The notes under the pieces: model-generated | The model's database searches: none | Told to the model about the DNA's origin: nothing | What the model saw: the letters and a program-made list of their open reading frames with translations, nothing else | Assembly: GCA_963845485.1 (NCBI GenBank) | Contig: CAWJSI010000015.1 | Coordinates: 424,384 to 488,383 of the forward strand | Length of the DNA stretch: 64,000 nt | DNA from: Bog-756 sp963845485 | Lineage (GTDB): Bacteria; Actinomycetota; Acidimicrobiia; Acidimicrobiales; RAAP-2 | Direction: 5' to 3' | Program-made: the position numbers and the translations under genes | Part shown: in pieces, positions 19,360 to 27,534 of the stretch | Position numbering within the stretch: position 1 is the stretch's first letter | How the letters are laid out: the number at the start of each line of letters is the position of its first letter

Positions 19360-19932
19360 GTGCCCCTCTCACCGGAGGCCCGGGCCATCGAGGCCGTCCT
19401 GATCGTGGCCGTAGAGCCGGTGCCGGCCGGACTCTTGGCCGAGCTGCTGGAGCTTCCCGTGGAGCAGATCGACCCGATCTGTGACGAGCTGGCCGAGTCG
19501 TGCCGGACCGAGGGTCGCGGCTTCGAGGTGGTCCGGATCGCCGGAGGCTTCCGCATCCAGACCCATCCGGACCTCGCCCCTTACGTGGAGCGGTTCGCCA
19601 ACGTCGGGGTCTCGTCCCGGCTGTCGGCGGCGGCTCTCGAGACCATGGCCATCGTGGCCTACAAGCAGCCCGTCTCCCGGGCCCAGATCGCCGCCCTCCG
19701 GGGTGTCAACGTGGACGGCGTGGTCCGCCTGCTCGAGCACCGGGGCTACATCGCCGCGGTGGGGCGGGCACCCGGACCGGGCCAGGCCGTGCTCTATGCC
19801 ACCACCGAGGCGTTCTTGGAGCGGCTGGGACTCGACCGGCTGGACCAGCTCCCTCCGGTCGAGGACCTCCTGCCCGGGCCCGAGGCGCTCGCCGACCTGG
19901 AAGAGCAGATGCGCCCGGTGGGCGATGCCTGA
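19360..19932 (+). CDS. scpB: Segregation and condensation protein B
   Basis: 190 residues from GTG 19360, two tandem winged-helix domains. The signature LSAAALETMAIVAYKQPVSR-type segment lies in the middle, followed by RGVNVDGVVRLLEHRGYI. It dimerises and binds ScpA in the SMC-ScpAB complex. The C-terminal 30 residues are acidic (EDLLPGPEALADLEEQM). Its end overlaps the rluB start by 8 bp. Confidence 0.93.
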   Translation: MPLSPEARAIEAVLIVAVEPVPAGLLAELLELPVEQIDPICDELAESCRTEGRGFEVVRIAGGFRIQTHPDLAPYVERFANVGVSSRLSAAALETMAIVAYKQPVSRAQIAALRGVNVDGVVRLLEHRGYIAAVGRAPGPGQAVLYATTEAFLERLGLDRLDQLPPVEDLLPGPEALADLEEQMRPVGDA

Positions 19933-20728
19933 CGGGTCCGCCCCGCCCGATCCCCCCCTCGCCACCGGAGACCGACTGCAAAAGGTGCTGGCCCGCATCG
20001 GCGTGGGCTCGCGTCGGGTCTGCGAAGAGCTCATCGTGGACGGCCGGGTCACGGTCAACGGCGAGGTCCCCATCCTCGGCCGGCGGGTCGATGCCGCCGT
20101 CGACCGGGTGGAGCTCGACGGGGTGCCCCTGCCCATCCAACCGGGCCTCGTCCACTACCTGTTGAACAAGCCGGCCGGCGTGGTCAGCACGGCCGAGGAC
20201 ACCCATGGCCGCCCGACGGTGGTGTCCCTCGTACCCGACGAGACCCGGGTCTACCCGGTGGGCCGCCTCGACATGGACTCCGAGGGGCTCCTCGTCCTCA
20301 CCAACGACGGCGAGCTGACCCATCGCCTCACCCACCCGTCCTTCGGCGTGGCCAAGGAGTACCTGGTAGAGGTGGAGGGCGAACCGACCCCGGCCGAGGT
20401 GCGGCGCCTGCGCGAGGGCGTGGCGCTCGACGACGGCATGACCGCCCCGGCCCGGGTGGCCGTGGTCGCCCCCACCCTGCTCCGCATGGTCATCCACGAG
20501 GGGCGGAACCGCCAGATCCGGCGCATGTGCGAGACGGTGGGCCATCCCGTCGTCCGCCTGGTCCGGACCCGGATCGGGCCGGTGGCCGACCCCTCCCTCG
20601 GCCCCGGGTCGTACCGCCCGCTCACCTTCGACGAGGTGAGGAGCCTGGCCGCGGCGGCCGAGCCGGTCGAAGCGGTCCTGGCGGCGGCACCGGCCGAGCC
20701 GGTTGGGTCGGACGACGGGCCTGAGTAA
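19925..20728 (+). CDS. rluB: 23S rRNA pseudouridine synthase RluB/RsuA family
   Basis: 267 residues from ATG 19925, which overlaps the scpB stop. An N-terminal S4 domain (RLQKVLARIGVGSRR) is followed by the RsuA/RluB catalytic domain with GRLDMDSEGLLVLTND, whose Asp is the nucleophile, and EGRNRQIRRM. It isomerises uridine in rRNA. The C-terminal 25 residues are an Ala/Glu-rich tail. The scpA-scpB-rluB order is conserved in actinobacteria (Rv1709-Rv1711). Confidence 0.94.
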   Translation: MPDGSAPPDPPLATGDRLQKVLARIGVGSRRVCEELIVDGRVTVNGEVPILGRRVDAAVDRVELDGVPLPIQPGLVHYLLNKPAGVVSTAEDTHGRPTVVSLVPDETRVYPVGRLDMDSEGLLVLTNDGELTHRLTHPSFGVAKEYLVEVEGEPTPAEVRRLREGVALDDGMTAPARVAVVAPTLLRMVIHEGRNRQIRRMCETVGHPVVRLVRTRIGPVADPSLGPGSYRPLTFDEVRSLAAAAEPVEAVLAAAPAEPVGSDDGPE

Positions 20729-20740
20729 CATGCCAGGCTG

Positions 20741-21109
20741 ATGTCCCCCTCCGTCCGAGCCGTCCGCGGCGCCACCACCGTCGAGGCCGACACCCCCGAG
20801 GCCATCACCGAACGGGTGGTCGCCCTGCTCCGCCAGATTCTGGAGCGCAACCGGCTCGACGAGGACGACATCATCTCCATCCTGTTCACGGCCACCGAGG
20901 ACATCGTCTCCACTTTCCCGGCCACCGCGGCCCGTTCCATGGGGCTCGGGGCGGTCCCGCTGATCTGCGCCCGCGAGCTGTCCATCACCGGCTCGGTGGC
21001 CCGCTGCATCCGGGTCATGCTGCACGTGACCACCGACCTCCCCCGGGACCAGATCCACCACGTCTACCTCGAGGGCGCCCAGGGACTCCGTGACGACCTC
21101 CCCGACTGA
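20741..21109 (+). CDS. aroH: AroH-type chorismate mutase
   Basis: 122 residues, the length of the trimeric Bacillus subtilis AroH class (not the helical AroQ class). RAVRGATTVE near the start, PATAARSMGLGAVPLICARE in the middle and CIRVMLHV at the end supply the Arg/Glu/Cys active-site residues. It converts chorismate to prephenate. The next gene, tyrA, starts inside its last 20 bp, so prephenate production and use are coupled. Confidence 0.93.
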   Translation: MSPSVRAVRGATTVEADTPEAITERVVALLRQILERNRLDEDDIISILFTATEDIVSTFPATAARSMGLGAVPLICARELSITGSVARCIRVMLHVTTDLPRDQIHHVYLEGAQGLRDDLPD

Positions 21110-22220
21110 GGTCGCCCGACCCGGTTGGAGCGGCGCCCGCCTGGGTCGTCGGGCCATGATCTTCGGCACCGGGCTCATCGGCGGATCGGTGGGCCTGGCC
21201 CTCCGCGACCGCGGCTGGCACGTGAGCGGTGTCGACGAGGCCGCCGGGGTGGCCGCCCGGGCCGTGGCCCTCGGCGCCCTGTCCGTCGAGGGCATCGACC
21301 GGGAGGTCGACCTCGTGGTCGTGGCCACCCCGGTGCGGGCCGCCGCCTCGGTGATCACCGACGTACTGTCGGGTAACGGCTGGAGTCGGGACGTCGTGGT
21401 CACCGACGTGGGCAGCGTGAAGGGCCCCATGGTCGCCGCGGTCGACCACCCCCGCTTCGTGGGCGGCCACCCCATGGCCGGCTCCGAACAGGTGGGTGTG
21501 GAGGGCGCCTCCGGCGATCTCTTCGTGGGTGCCACCTGGGTGCTCACGCCCACCCCGACCACCGACCCCGACGCCTTCGCCCTGGTGCGTAACGTCCTGG
21601 CCGAGCTCGGGGCCCAGGTGGTGGCCCTCGACCCGGCCCAGCACGACTCGCTGGTGGCCGTGGTCTCCCACGTGCCCCATCTGACCGCGGCCACGCTCAT
21701 GGTGCTGGCCGCCGGGCTGGGGGAGGAGCACACGGCCCTGTTGCAGCTGGCCGCGGGAGGCTTCCGGGATATGACGAGGATCGCCGCCGGCCAGCCCACC
21801 ATCTGGCCGGACATCTGCGACGACAACGCCGAGGCCATCGTGGCCACCTTGGACCTGCTGGTGGAGGCGCTGGTGGCCATGCGCCGTCGGGTCGCCGACC
21901 ACGACCACGACTCCCTGCTCGAGATCCTCGGGCGGGCCGCCGACGCCCGGCGGGTCCTGAGCGACCGGGCCCCGCTCCCCGAAGAGCTGGTCGAGGTGCG
22001 CGTGCCCCTGTTCGACCGCACCGGGGCCATCGCCGAGGTCACCGTGCTCGCCGCCGAGTTGGGCATCAACATCCTCGACCTGGAGATCGCCCACTCGGTC
22101 GACGGCGACCGCGGGGTGCTGGTCCTGACCGTCGACACCCTCTCGGCCCCGACCCTGCTCGCCACGCTGGCCGACCGGGGCTACCGGGCCTCGGGCTCGC
22201 CTCCGGGGACGACCCGGTGA
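21090..22220 (+). CDS. tyrA: Prephenate dehydrogenase with ACT domain
   Basis: 376 residues from a GTG inside aroH. A Rossmann GTGLIGGSVGLAL motif binds NAD(P), and GGHPMAGSE is the TyrA substrate motif. A helical dimerisation domain occupies the middle. Residues about 305-372 are an ACT domain (VEVRVPLFDRTGAIAEV), which suggests allosteric control by an amino acid, probably tyrosine. Its stop overlaps the aroA GTG (ATGA-like GGTGAGTG), giving a coupled aroH-tyrA-aroA run. Confidence 0.94.
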   Translation: MTTSPTEVARPGWSGARLGRRAMIFGTGLIGGSVGLALRDRGWHVSGVDEAAGVAARAVALGALSVEGIDREVDLVVVATPVRAAASVITDVLSGNGWSRDVVVTDVGSVKGPMVAAVDHPRFVGGHPMAGSEQVGVEGASGDLFVGATWVLTPTPTTDPDAFALVRNVLAELGAQVVALDPAQHDSLVAVVSHVPHLTAATLMVLAAGLGEEHTALLQLAAGGFRDMTRIAAGQPTIWPDICDDNAEAIVATLDLLVEALVAMRRRVADHDHDSLLEILGRAADARRVLSDRAPLPEELVEVRVPLFDRTGAIAEVTVLAAELGINILDLEIAHSVDGDRGVLVLTVDTLSAPTLLATLADRGYRASGSPPGTTR

Positions 22221-23536
22221 GTGCCGACGTGGCTCCCGACGACGTCCAGGTGGTGCGGGGGGGCTCACCCCTGAGCGGCACCATCTCGGTCCCCGGGGAC
22301 AAGTCCATCTCCCACCGCGCCCTCCTGCTCGCAGCCCTGGCCGAGGGGACCTCGACCATCCACGGGCTGTCCCCGGGCGAGGACGTGGCCCGGACCGTGG
22401 CCGCCGTTGCCGCCCTCGGGGCCGAGGTCGGCACCGACGGGGCCTCCATCACCGTCCACGGCGGCCGGTCCCGCCTCCACGCCCCGGCCGCTCCGCTCGA
22501 CCTCGGCAACTCCGGTACCGGCCTGCGTCTGCTGGCCGGGGTGGTAGCCACCCTGCCGGGCACCACCGTCCTCACCGGGGACGACTCCCTCCGGAGCCGG
22601 CCCATGGACCGGGTGGCCGAGCCCCTCTCGCTCATGGGGGCCGGCGTCCAGGGTGTCGGTGCGACCAGCCTGCCGCCCCTCCAGGTCACCGGGGCCACGC
22701 TCTCGGGCATCGACTACACCCCGCCCATGGCCAGCGCCCAGGTGAAGTCGGCCATCCTCCTTGCCGGGATCGCCGCCGACGGGGAGACGGTGGTCCACGA
22801 ACCGATAGCCACCCGGGCCCATACCGAAGAGATGCTGGCCGCGGCGGGGGCGGACATCGACTTCCGCCGGGTCGGCGGGGGCCGGGTGGTCCGGGTCCGG
22901 AAGAGCACGCTCGAGGCCGGGACCTACACCGTGCCCGGGGACCCCTCCCAGGCCGCCTTCTGGGTGGTGGCCGGGGCCATCGTGCCCGGCAGCCTGGTCA
23001 CGGTGTCCGGCATCCAGCTGGGCATCGAGCGCCTCGGCTTCCTCGGCGTCCTCCGGCGCATGGGAGCCACCGTCGAGATGGAAGAGGCCGGCAACCTGAC
23101 CGGGTCGGTGACCAGTTACACCTGTGCCCTGCACGGGACGGTCATCGAAGCAGCCGAAATCCCGTCGCTCGACGAGGTGCCCATCCTGGCCGTGGCGGCG
23201 GCCACCGCCGTCGGCGCCACCCGGTTCCGGGACGTGGCCGAGCTCCGGGTGAAAGAGTCCGACCGCCTGGCCGGCACCGCCGACCTGGTCCGGGCCTTCG
23301 GGGCCGAGGCCACCGTCGAGGGGGACGACCTAGTCGTCGAGGGCACCGGTGCGCCGCTGCGGCCGGCCCACGTGGATGCCGGCGGTGACCACCGCATGGC
23401 CATGGCTGCCGCGGTGGCCGGAGCGGCCTGTCCGCCGTCGGCGGGGGAGACCACCATCTCCGGCTGGGGGGCCGTCGCCACCAGCTACCCCGGATTCGCC
23501 GACACCCTGGCCCAGCTGACGTCGGGACGCCGGTGA
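22217..23536 (+). CDS. aroA: 3-phosphoshikimate 1-carboxyvinyltransferase (EPSP synthase)
   Basis: 439 residues from a GTG start, a two-domain inside-out barrel. GDKSISHRALLLAALAEG is the shikimate-phosphate site, LGNSGTGLRLL is the PEP-binding loop and RVKESDRL is the late catalytic motif. Because the loop is GNSGTGLRL rather than GNAGTA it looks like a class II-type variant, though assigning inhibitor sensitivity from this alone would be unsafe. Its stop overlaps the cmk GTG. Confidence 0.96.
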   Translation: MSADVAPDDVQVVRGGSPLSGTISVPGDKSISHRALLLAALAEGTSTIHGLSPGEDVARTVAAVAALGAEVGTDGASITVHGGRSRLHAPAAPLDLGNSGTGLRLLAGVVATLPGTTVLTGDDSLRSRPMDRVAEPLSLMGAGVQGVGATSLPPLQVTGATLSGIDYTPPMASAQVKSAILLAGIAADGETVVHEPIATRAHTEEMLAAAGADIDFRRVGGGRVVRVRKSTLEAGTYTVPGDPSQAAFWVVAGAIVPGSLVTVSGIQLGIERLGFLGVLRRMGATVEMEEAGNLTGSVTSYTCALHGTVIEAAEIPSLDEVPILAVAAATAVGATRFRDVAELRVKESDRLAGTADLVRAFGAEATVEGDDLVVEGTGAPLRPAHVDAGGDHRMAMAAAVAGAACPPSAGETTISGWGAVATSYPGFADTLAQLTSGRR

Positions 23537-24156
23537 CCGGTGCGTCCAGTGGGCCACCGGTGATCGCCATCGACGGACCGGCGGGGTCGGGCAAGTCGAC
23601 GGTGTCGCGGGCCCTGGCCGCCCGACTGGGTATCGAGCGGCTCGACACGGGGGCCATGTACCGGGCCGTGGCCTGGGCGGCCCTCGACCGGTCCATCGAC
23701 CCGGGCGACCAGGAGTCGGTGGCCGACGTGGCCCGGTCGATCGACCTCGCTGTGGGCGAGACCGTGCGGGTCGACGGAACCGACGTCACCACGGCCATCC
23801 GCGGACCCGAAGTCAGTGCGGCAGTGTCCGCTGTAGCCGCCAACCCCGACGTCCGCTCGGTCATGGTCCACCGCCAGCGGGAGTGGGCCGCGGTGCACGG
23901 CGGCGGGGTCATCGAGGGCCGCGACATCGGCTCGGTGGTCTTCCCCGGGGCCGACCTCAAGATCTATCTGACGGCCACGGCCGAGGAACGGGCCCGGCGG
24001 CGGCCCGAGGAGGGGGCCGACGCCGTGGCCCGCCGGGACCGGATCGACAGCACCCGGCGCGTCTCACCGCTCGGCGTGGCCGACGGCGCCCGGGTCATCG
24101 ACACGACCGACCGGCGCGTGGAGGACATCGTCGACGAGGTGGTGGCCTGGCTGTGA
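23533..24156 (+). CDS. cmk: Cytidylate kinase
   Basis: 207 residues from GTG 23533. The P-loop is GPAGSGKST, followed by ERLDTGAMYRAVAW and EGRDIGSVVFP, the family's NMP-binding motifs. The LID-type region with clustered Arg (EERARRRPEEG) follows. It phosphorylates CMP and dCMP using ATP. It is coupled by overlap to aroA upstream and to the acyltransferase downstream. Confidence 0.95.
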   Translation: MTGASSGPPVIAIDGPAGSGKSTVSRALAARLGIERLDTGAMYRAVAWAALDRSIDPGDQESVADVARSIDLAVGETVRVDGTDVTTAIRGPEVSAAVSAVAANPDVRSVMVHRQREWAAVHGGGVIEGRDIGSVVFPGADLKIYLTATAEERARRRPEEGADAVARRDRIDSTRRVSPLGVADGARVIDTTDRRVEDIVDEVVAWL

Positions 24157-24881
24157 GCACCGACGACCCCACACCGGGCCCTATGCCGGCTCCCTCCGGA
24201 GACGGACCCCTCGACATCGAGGTCCGGGTCGACACCAGCTTCACCCGCATCTACGCCTTCCTCCGGGTGCTTGTCCGCCTGGTCAACGCCGTCTTGTTCC
24301 GGACCTCGGTCGAGGGTGCCGACCTCGTGCCGCTCGCCGGCCCGGTGATCATCGCCCCGGTACACCGCTCGTTCATCGACTTCTTCGTGGCCTCCGAGGT
24401 CACCCGGCGCAAGCTCCACTACATGGCCAAGGACAGCCTCTGGAAGAACGGCGTGCTGGCCCGGATCCTGCCTGCCGTCGGCGCCTTCCCCGTCCACCGC
24501 CAGTCGGCCGACCGTGAGGCCCTGCGCCGGGCCCAGCGGGTCTTGGAAGCCGGCGAGGTGCTGATCCTGTTCCCCGAAGGGGAGCGCCGCACCGGACCGG
24601 TGGTCGAGGACCTCCACGAGGGGGTGGCCTTCCTCGCCGCCCGCACGGGCGCCACGGTCGTACCCGTCGGCATCGGCGGTTCCGCCTCGGTGATGCCCAA
24701 AGGGAAGAAGGTGCCCCGCCCCCGTCACATCCACCTGGTGGTGGGCACCCCCCTTGTGGCCCCGCCCCGCACCGGACAGGGACGGGTGTCCCGCAGCACC
24801 ATCCACCGGCTCACCGAGGAGCTCAATACCTCGCTCCAGGAGCTCTACGACCGCTCGGTCGAGGCCACCGGACGCTACTGA
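24153..24881 (+). CDS. 1-acyl-sn-glycerol-3-phosphate acyltransferase (PlsC family)
   Basis: 242 residues from the GTG at 24153, which overlaps the cmk stop (CTGTGA). The catalytic HxxxxD is HRSFID at 71-76, and the substrate motif FPEGERR lies near 143. A hydrophobic stretch around 35-50 would anchor it to the inner membrane face. It acylates lysophosphatidate, or a related lyso-acceptor, in phospholipid synthesis. The cmk-plsC pairing also occurs fused or adjacent in other bacteria. Confidence 0.9.
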   Translation: MSTDDPTPGPMPAPSGDGPLDIEVRVDTSFTRIYAFLRVLVRLVNAVLFRTSVEGADLVPLAGPVIIAPVHRSFIDFFVASEVTRRKLHYMAKDSLWKNGVLARILPAVGAFPVHRQSADREALRRAQRVLEAGEVLILFPEGERRTGPVVEDLHEGVAFLAARTGATVVPVGIGGSASVMPKGKKVPRPRHIHLVVGTPLVAPPRTGQGRVSRSTIHRLTEELNTSLQELYDRSVEATGRY

Positions 24882-24900
24882 CCAGCCCGGGAGGGGGCGT

Positions 24901-25770
24901 TCAGCCCGCGGTTCGCCCGGGCGTGGCCCCACCGGGGGTGGCCCGCCTGACCCGGTACCAGGTGGTGCCGATGACCCGGGCGTACTGGACCCCGAAGACG
25001 AGGTTGCCGCCTTTCTTCGACGCACCCGAGGCGCGGGGGTGCCACACCGTCGGCTGCTCGCCGATCCGCCATCCCCGGCTGGCCGCGGTGATGACCACCT
25101 CGGACGTCTGGTACTGGTCCTGGCGGAGGAACGGGACGATGTCCTCCAACAGCTCGACCCGGAAGGCCCGGTAGCCGTTCGACGAGTCGGTGAGCCGCTG
25201 GCCGGTGATGCGGTTGAGGATCGAGGCGTAGAGCACCACCCCGGTGCGACGGAACCGGTCGGTGGTCTGGTCGACGCCCAGCCGGCGCGAGGCGATGACG
25301 AAGTCGGCCGTGTCGTCGAGCAGGGGTTGGACCATCGTCGCCAGTTCGGTGGGGTCGTTCTGTCCGTCGGCGTCCAAGGTGACGACGTAACGCCCCCCGT
25401 GTGTCCAGGCCAGTTCGTAGCCCAAGCGGAGGGCGGCACCCTGGCCCAGGTTGACGGGCAGGATGCAGGTCAACACCCCGGCGTCCAGGGCCACCTGAGC
25501 GGTGGCGTCGCTGCCCCCGTCCACCACCACCAGGGTGGTGACCTCCAGGTCGCCCACCAGGGTGGGCATGGCCTTCAGCACATCCCCGATGTTCTGCTCC
25601 TCCTCGTAGGCGGCGATGAGTCCCACCACCGGGCCGAAGCGGACGTTCGGATAGCGTCGGTCGAAGTCGGCCCGGGCCGAGTCGAGGACGAACGAGGTCA
25701 TCTCGGCCCGCCGACGGTTGTCTCGGCTGTCGGGAAGGGTCAGCCAGCGGTGCCGCTGGGTGGGGGCCAT
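24901..25770 (-). CDS. Family 2 glycosyltransferase, polyprenyl-phosphate sugar synthase-like
   Basis: 289 residues. The GT-A fold begins about residue 45 (VGLIAAYEEEQNIGDVL), with VVDGGSD and the TLDADGQND DxD motif. The region QRLTDSSNGYRAFRVE matches dolichol-phosphate mannose synthase-like enzymes that load a sugar onto a polyprenyl phosphate. No C-terminal membrane helices are seen. A product of this type would be the donor for the GT-C enzymes at 46.8-51.4 kb; that link is inference. Its start abuts the stop of the HD-domain gene. Confidence 0.85.
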   Translation of the reverse strand: MAPTQRHRWLTLPDSRDNRRRAEMTSFVLDSARADFDRRYPNVRFGPVVGLIAAYEEEQNIGDVLKAMPTLVGDLEVTTLVVVDGGSDATAQVALDAGVLTCILPVNLGQGAALRLGYELAWTHGGRYVVTLDADGQNDPTELATMVQPLLDDTADFVIASRRLGVDQTTDRFRRTGVVLYASILNRITGQRLTDSSNGYRAFRVELLEDIVPFLRQDQYQTSEVVITAASRGWRIGEQPTVWHPRASGASKKGGNLVFGVQYARVIGTTWYRVRRATPGGATPGRTAG

Positions 25771-26318
25771 CAGAGGATGTGGGGGTTACCGAACACGGCC
25801 CGGACCTTGGGCTCGAAGTGGGACAGCGGCTCGGTCGGGTAGTCGGGGTCGAAGCTGTTCTGGTCCCACTCGTCGGCGAACGTCTCGGCCAGCCCGTACC
25901 AGGGCTCGTCCCGGTAGCGGTCACGCATGTCGGGGTCCATGTGAAAGTGGGCGTAGTAGTGCCGCCCCTGGAAGTCCTGGTGGGCGAGGATGGCCGAGGT
26001 CACCTCGGGCCGAACGTAGGGACGCAGGATCTCTGCAGCGATCCGGGGGTGATTGGGCACCGAGACGGCCTTGCCGATGTCGTGGCAGAGCGAGGCCACG
26101 ACCAGTTCGTCGTCGGCACCGGCCCGCTCGGCCCGGGTGGCCGTCTGGAGGCAGTGGGTGAGTTGGTCGACGGCAAAGCCGTCGACCACCTCGGCGAGGG
26201 ACTCCAACATGGCCAGGACCCGATCGGCCACTCGGCCCTGGTTCTTCATCGTCTCGGTGCCGATGACCGCCCATTCGTCGGCGGTCGACACGTCCATGCT
26301 GGTGAACGAGGTCGTCAT
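25770..26318 (-). CDS. HD-domain protein, inositol-oxygenase/PhnZ-like
   Basis: 182 residues. The HD core is CHDIGK (His-Asp, about residue 78) with a prior His in QLTHCLQTA and a later His in ILAHQDF. A later Asp in EWDQNSFDPDY fits the fifth ligand of the mixed-valent di-iron HD oxygenases (MIOX, PhnZ, TmpB) rather than a plain phosphohydrolase. The substrate is unknown, and no phosphonate genes are nearby. It is followed immediately by the GT2 gene (1-bp overlap). Confidence 0.75.
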   Translation of the reverse strand: MTTSFTSMDVSTADEWAVIGTETMKNQGRVADRVLAMLESLAEVVDGFAVDQLTHCLQTATRAERAGADDELVVASLCHDIGKAVSVPNHPRIAAEILRPYVRPEVTSAILAHQDFQGRHYYAHFHMDPDMRDRYRDEPWYGLAETFADEWDQNSFDPDYPTEPLSHFEPKVRAVFGNPHIL

Positions 26319-26369
26319 GCAGACAGTCTCGCGCTGAAATCGACCGGCTGGTGCCGGCTGGAGGGGCCA

Positions 26370-27452
26370 TCAGCCAGCCATGCGTTCGAGCACGTCGGCG
26401 GCCGCCGTGGTCCGGTCACCGGCCAGCGCGGTGCCGACCGACTCGCTGCGGCCGTCGGGGCCGAGGAGGTCGGGGCCCACCGCGTTCAGGACGCCGAGGG
26501 CCGACTCGAGTCCCCGGAGCAACTCGCGCAGTTCGGGTGGGGGAGGGAAGTACTCCTCTTCCACGGTGACCGGGGCGTGGATGACGCCATGGATGGGGGC
26601 CAGGCGGGCCACGACCGCCTGGACCAGGGCCTCGGGGGCCGAGGCCCCTGCGGTGACCCCGACCGTTCCGGACAGGTCGTCGGGCAGGTCGGATGCGTCG
26701 TTCACCCGGATCACCCGCGGACAGCCGAAGGAGCGGGCCACCTGCTCGAGGGCCACCGTGTTGGACGAGTTCTCGGACCCGATGACCACCACGGCGTCGG
26801 CCCGGCCGGCCAGTGCCTTCAAGGCGGCCTGCCGGTTGGTGGTGGCGAAGCACAGGTCACTCCGGTTCGGCATCCAGAGATCGGGGAACCGCTCACGGGC
26901 CCGGTCCACGATGCCGGCCCACTCGTCGTGACTGAGGGTGGTCTGGGCGAGGAGGGCCATACGGGAGTCCTCCCCGTCGCCCGAGGGCGCCTCCAGGCGG
27001 TCCACGTCCTCCACCCGCTCGAGCAGCCGGACCGACGACGGGGCGACGGCCATGGTGCCGACCGCCTCCTCGTGGCCGTGGTGGCCCACATAGAGGACGG
27101 TGTAGCCCTTGCGGGCCCGGACCCGGAGCTCGTGGTGGACCTTGGTGACGAGCGGGCAGACCGCGTCCACGACCACCCGGCCCTCCGACCGGGCCGCCGT
27201 GACCACCTCGGGAGCCGAGCCGTGGGCCGACAGCATGAGCGGAGCCCCGGCCGGCACCTCGTCGATGTCGTCGACGAACACCACCCCCTGGGCCCGGAAC
27301 TGATCGACCACGTGACGGTTGTGGACGATCTCGTGGTAGCAGTAGACGGGCGGTTCGAATACCCGGACCATCCAAGCCAGCGCCTTGATGGCTTTTTCCA
27401 CCCCGGCACAGAACCCGCGGGGTTCGGCCAGGAGCACACGGTCCACGGTCAC
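26370..27452 (-). CDS. ispH: 4-hydroxy-3-methylbut-2-enyl diphosphate reductase
   Basis: 360 residues from GTG 27452; a GTG two codons on is an alternative. The three cysteines that hold the [4Fe-4S] cluster are Cys15 (GFCAGV), Cys99 (DAVCP) and Cys201 (DLCFAT). AHGSAPE and HHGHEE supply the substrate His/Glu residues. It catalyses the last step of the MEP isoprenoid pathway. The C-terminus is about 40 residues longer than usual, with a Glu/Pro-rich tail. The frame stays open another 370 bp upstream, but that part lacks homology and overlaps the divergent DUF512 gene. Confidence 0.94.
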   Translation of the reverse strand: MTVDRVLLAEPRGFCAGVEKAIKALAWMVRVFEPPVYCYHEIVHNRHVVDQFRAQGVVFVDDIDEVPAGAPLMLSAHGSAPEVVTAARSEGRVVVDAVCPLVTKVHHELRVRARKGYTVLYVGHHGHEEAVGTMAVAPSSVRLLERVEDVDRLEAPSGDGEDSRMALLAQTTLSHDEWAGIVDRARERFPDLWMPNRSDLCFATTNRQAALKALAGRADAVVVIGSENSSNTVALEQVARSFGCPRVIRVNDASDLPDDLSGTVGVTAGASAPEALVQAVVARLAPIHGVIHAPVTVEEEYFPPPPELRELLRGLESALGVLNAVGPDLLGPDGRSESVGTALAGDRTTAAADVLERMAG

Positions 27453-27534
27453 GCCACCCAGGCTACCGGGGTCACCGGGCCGGGCCTCCCGGGGCGACGC
27501 CGGGACGGGGAGGGCAACCGGGTAACCTGGTGGA

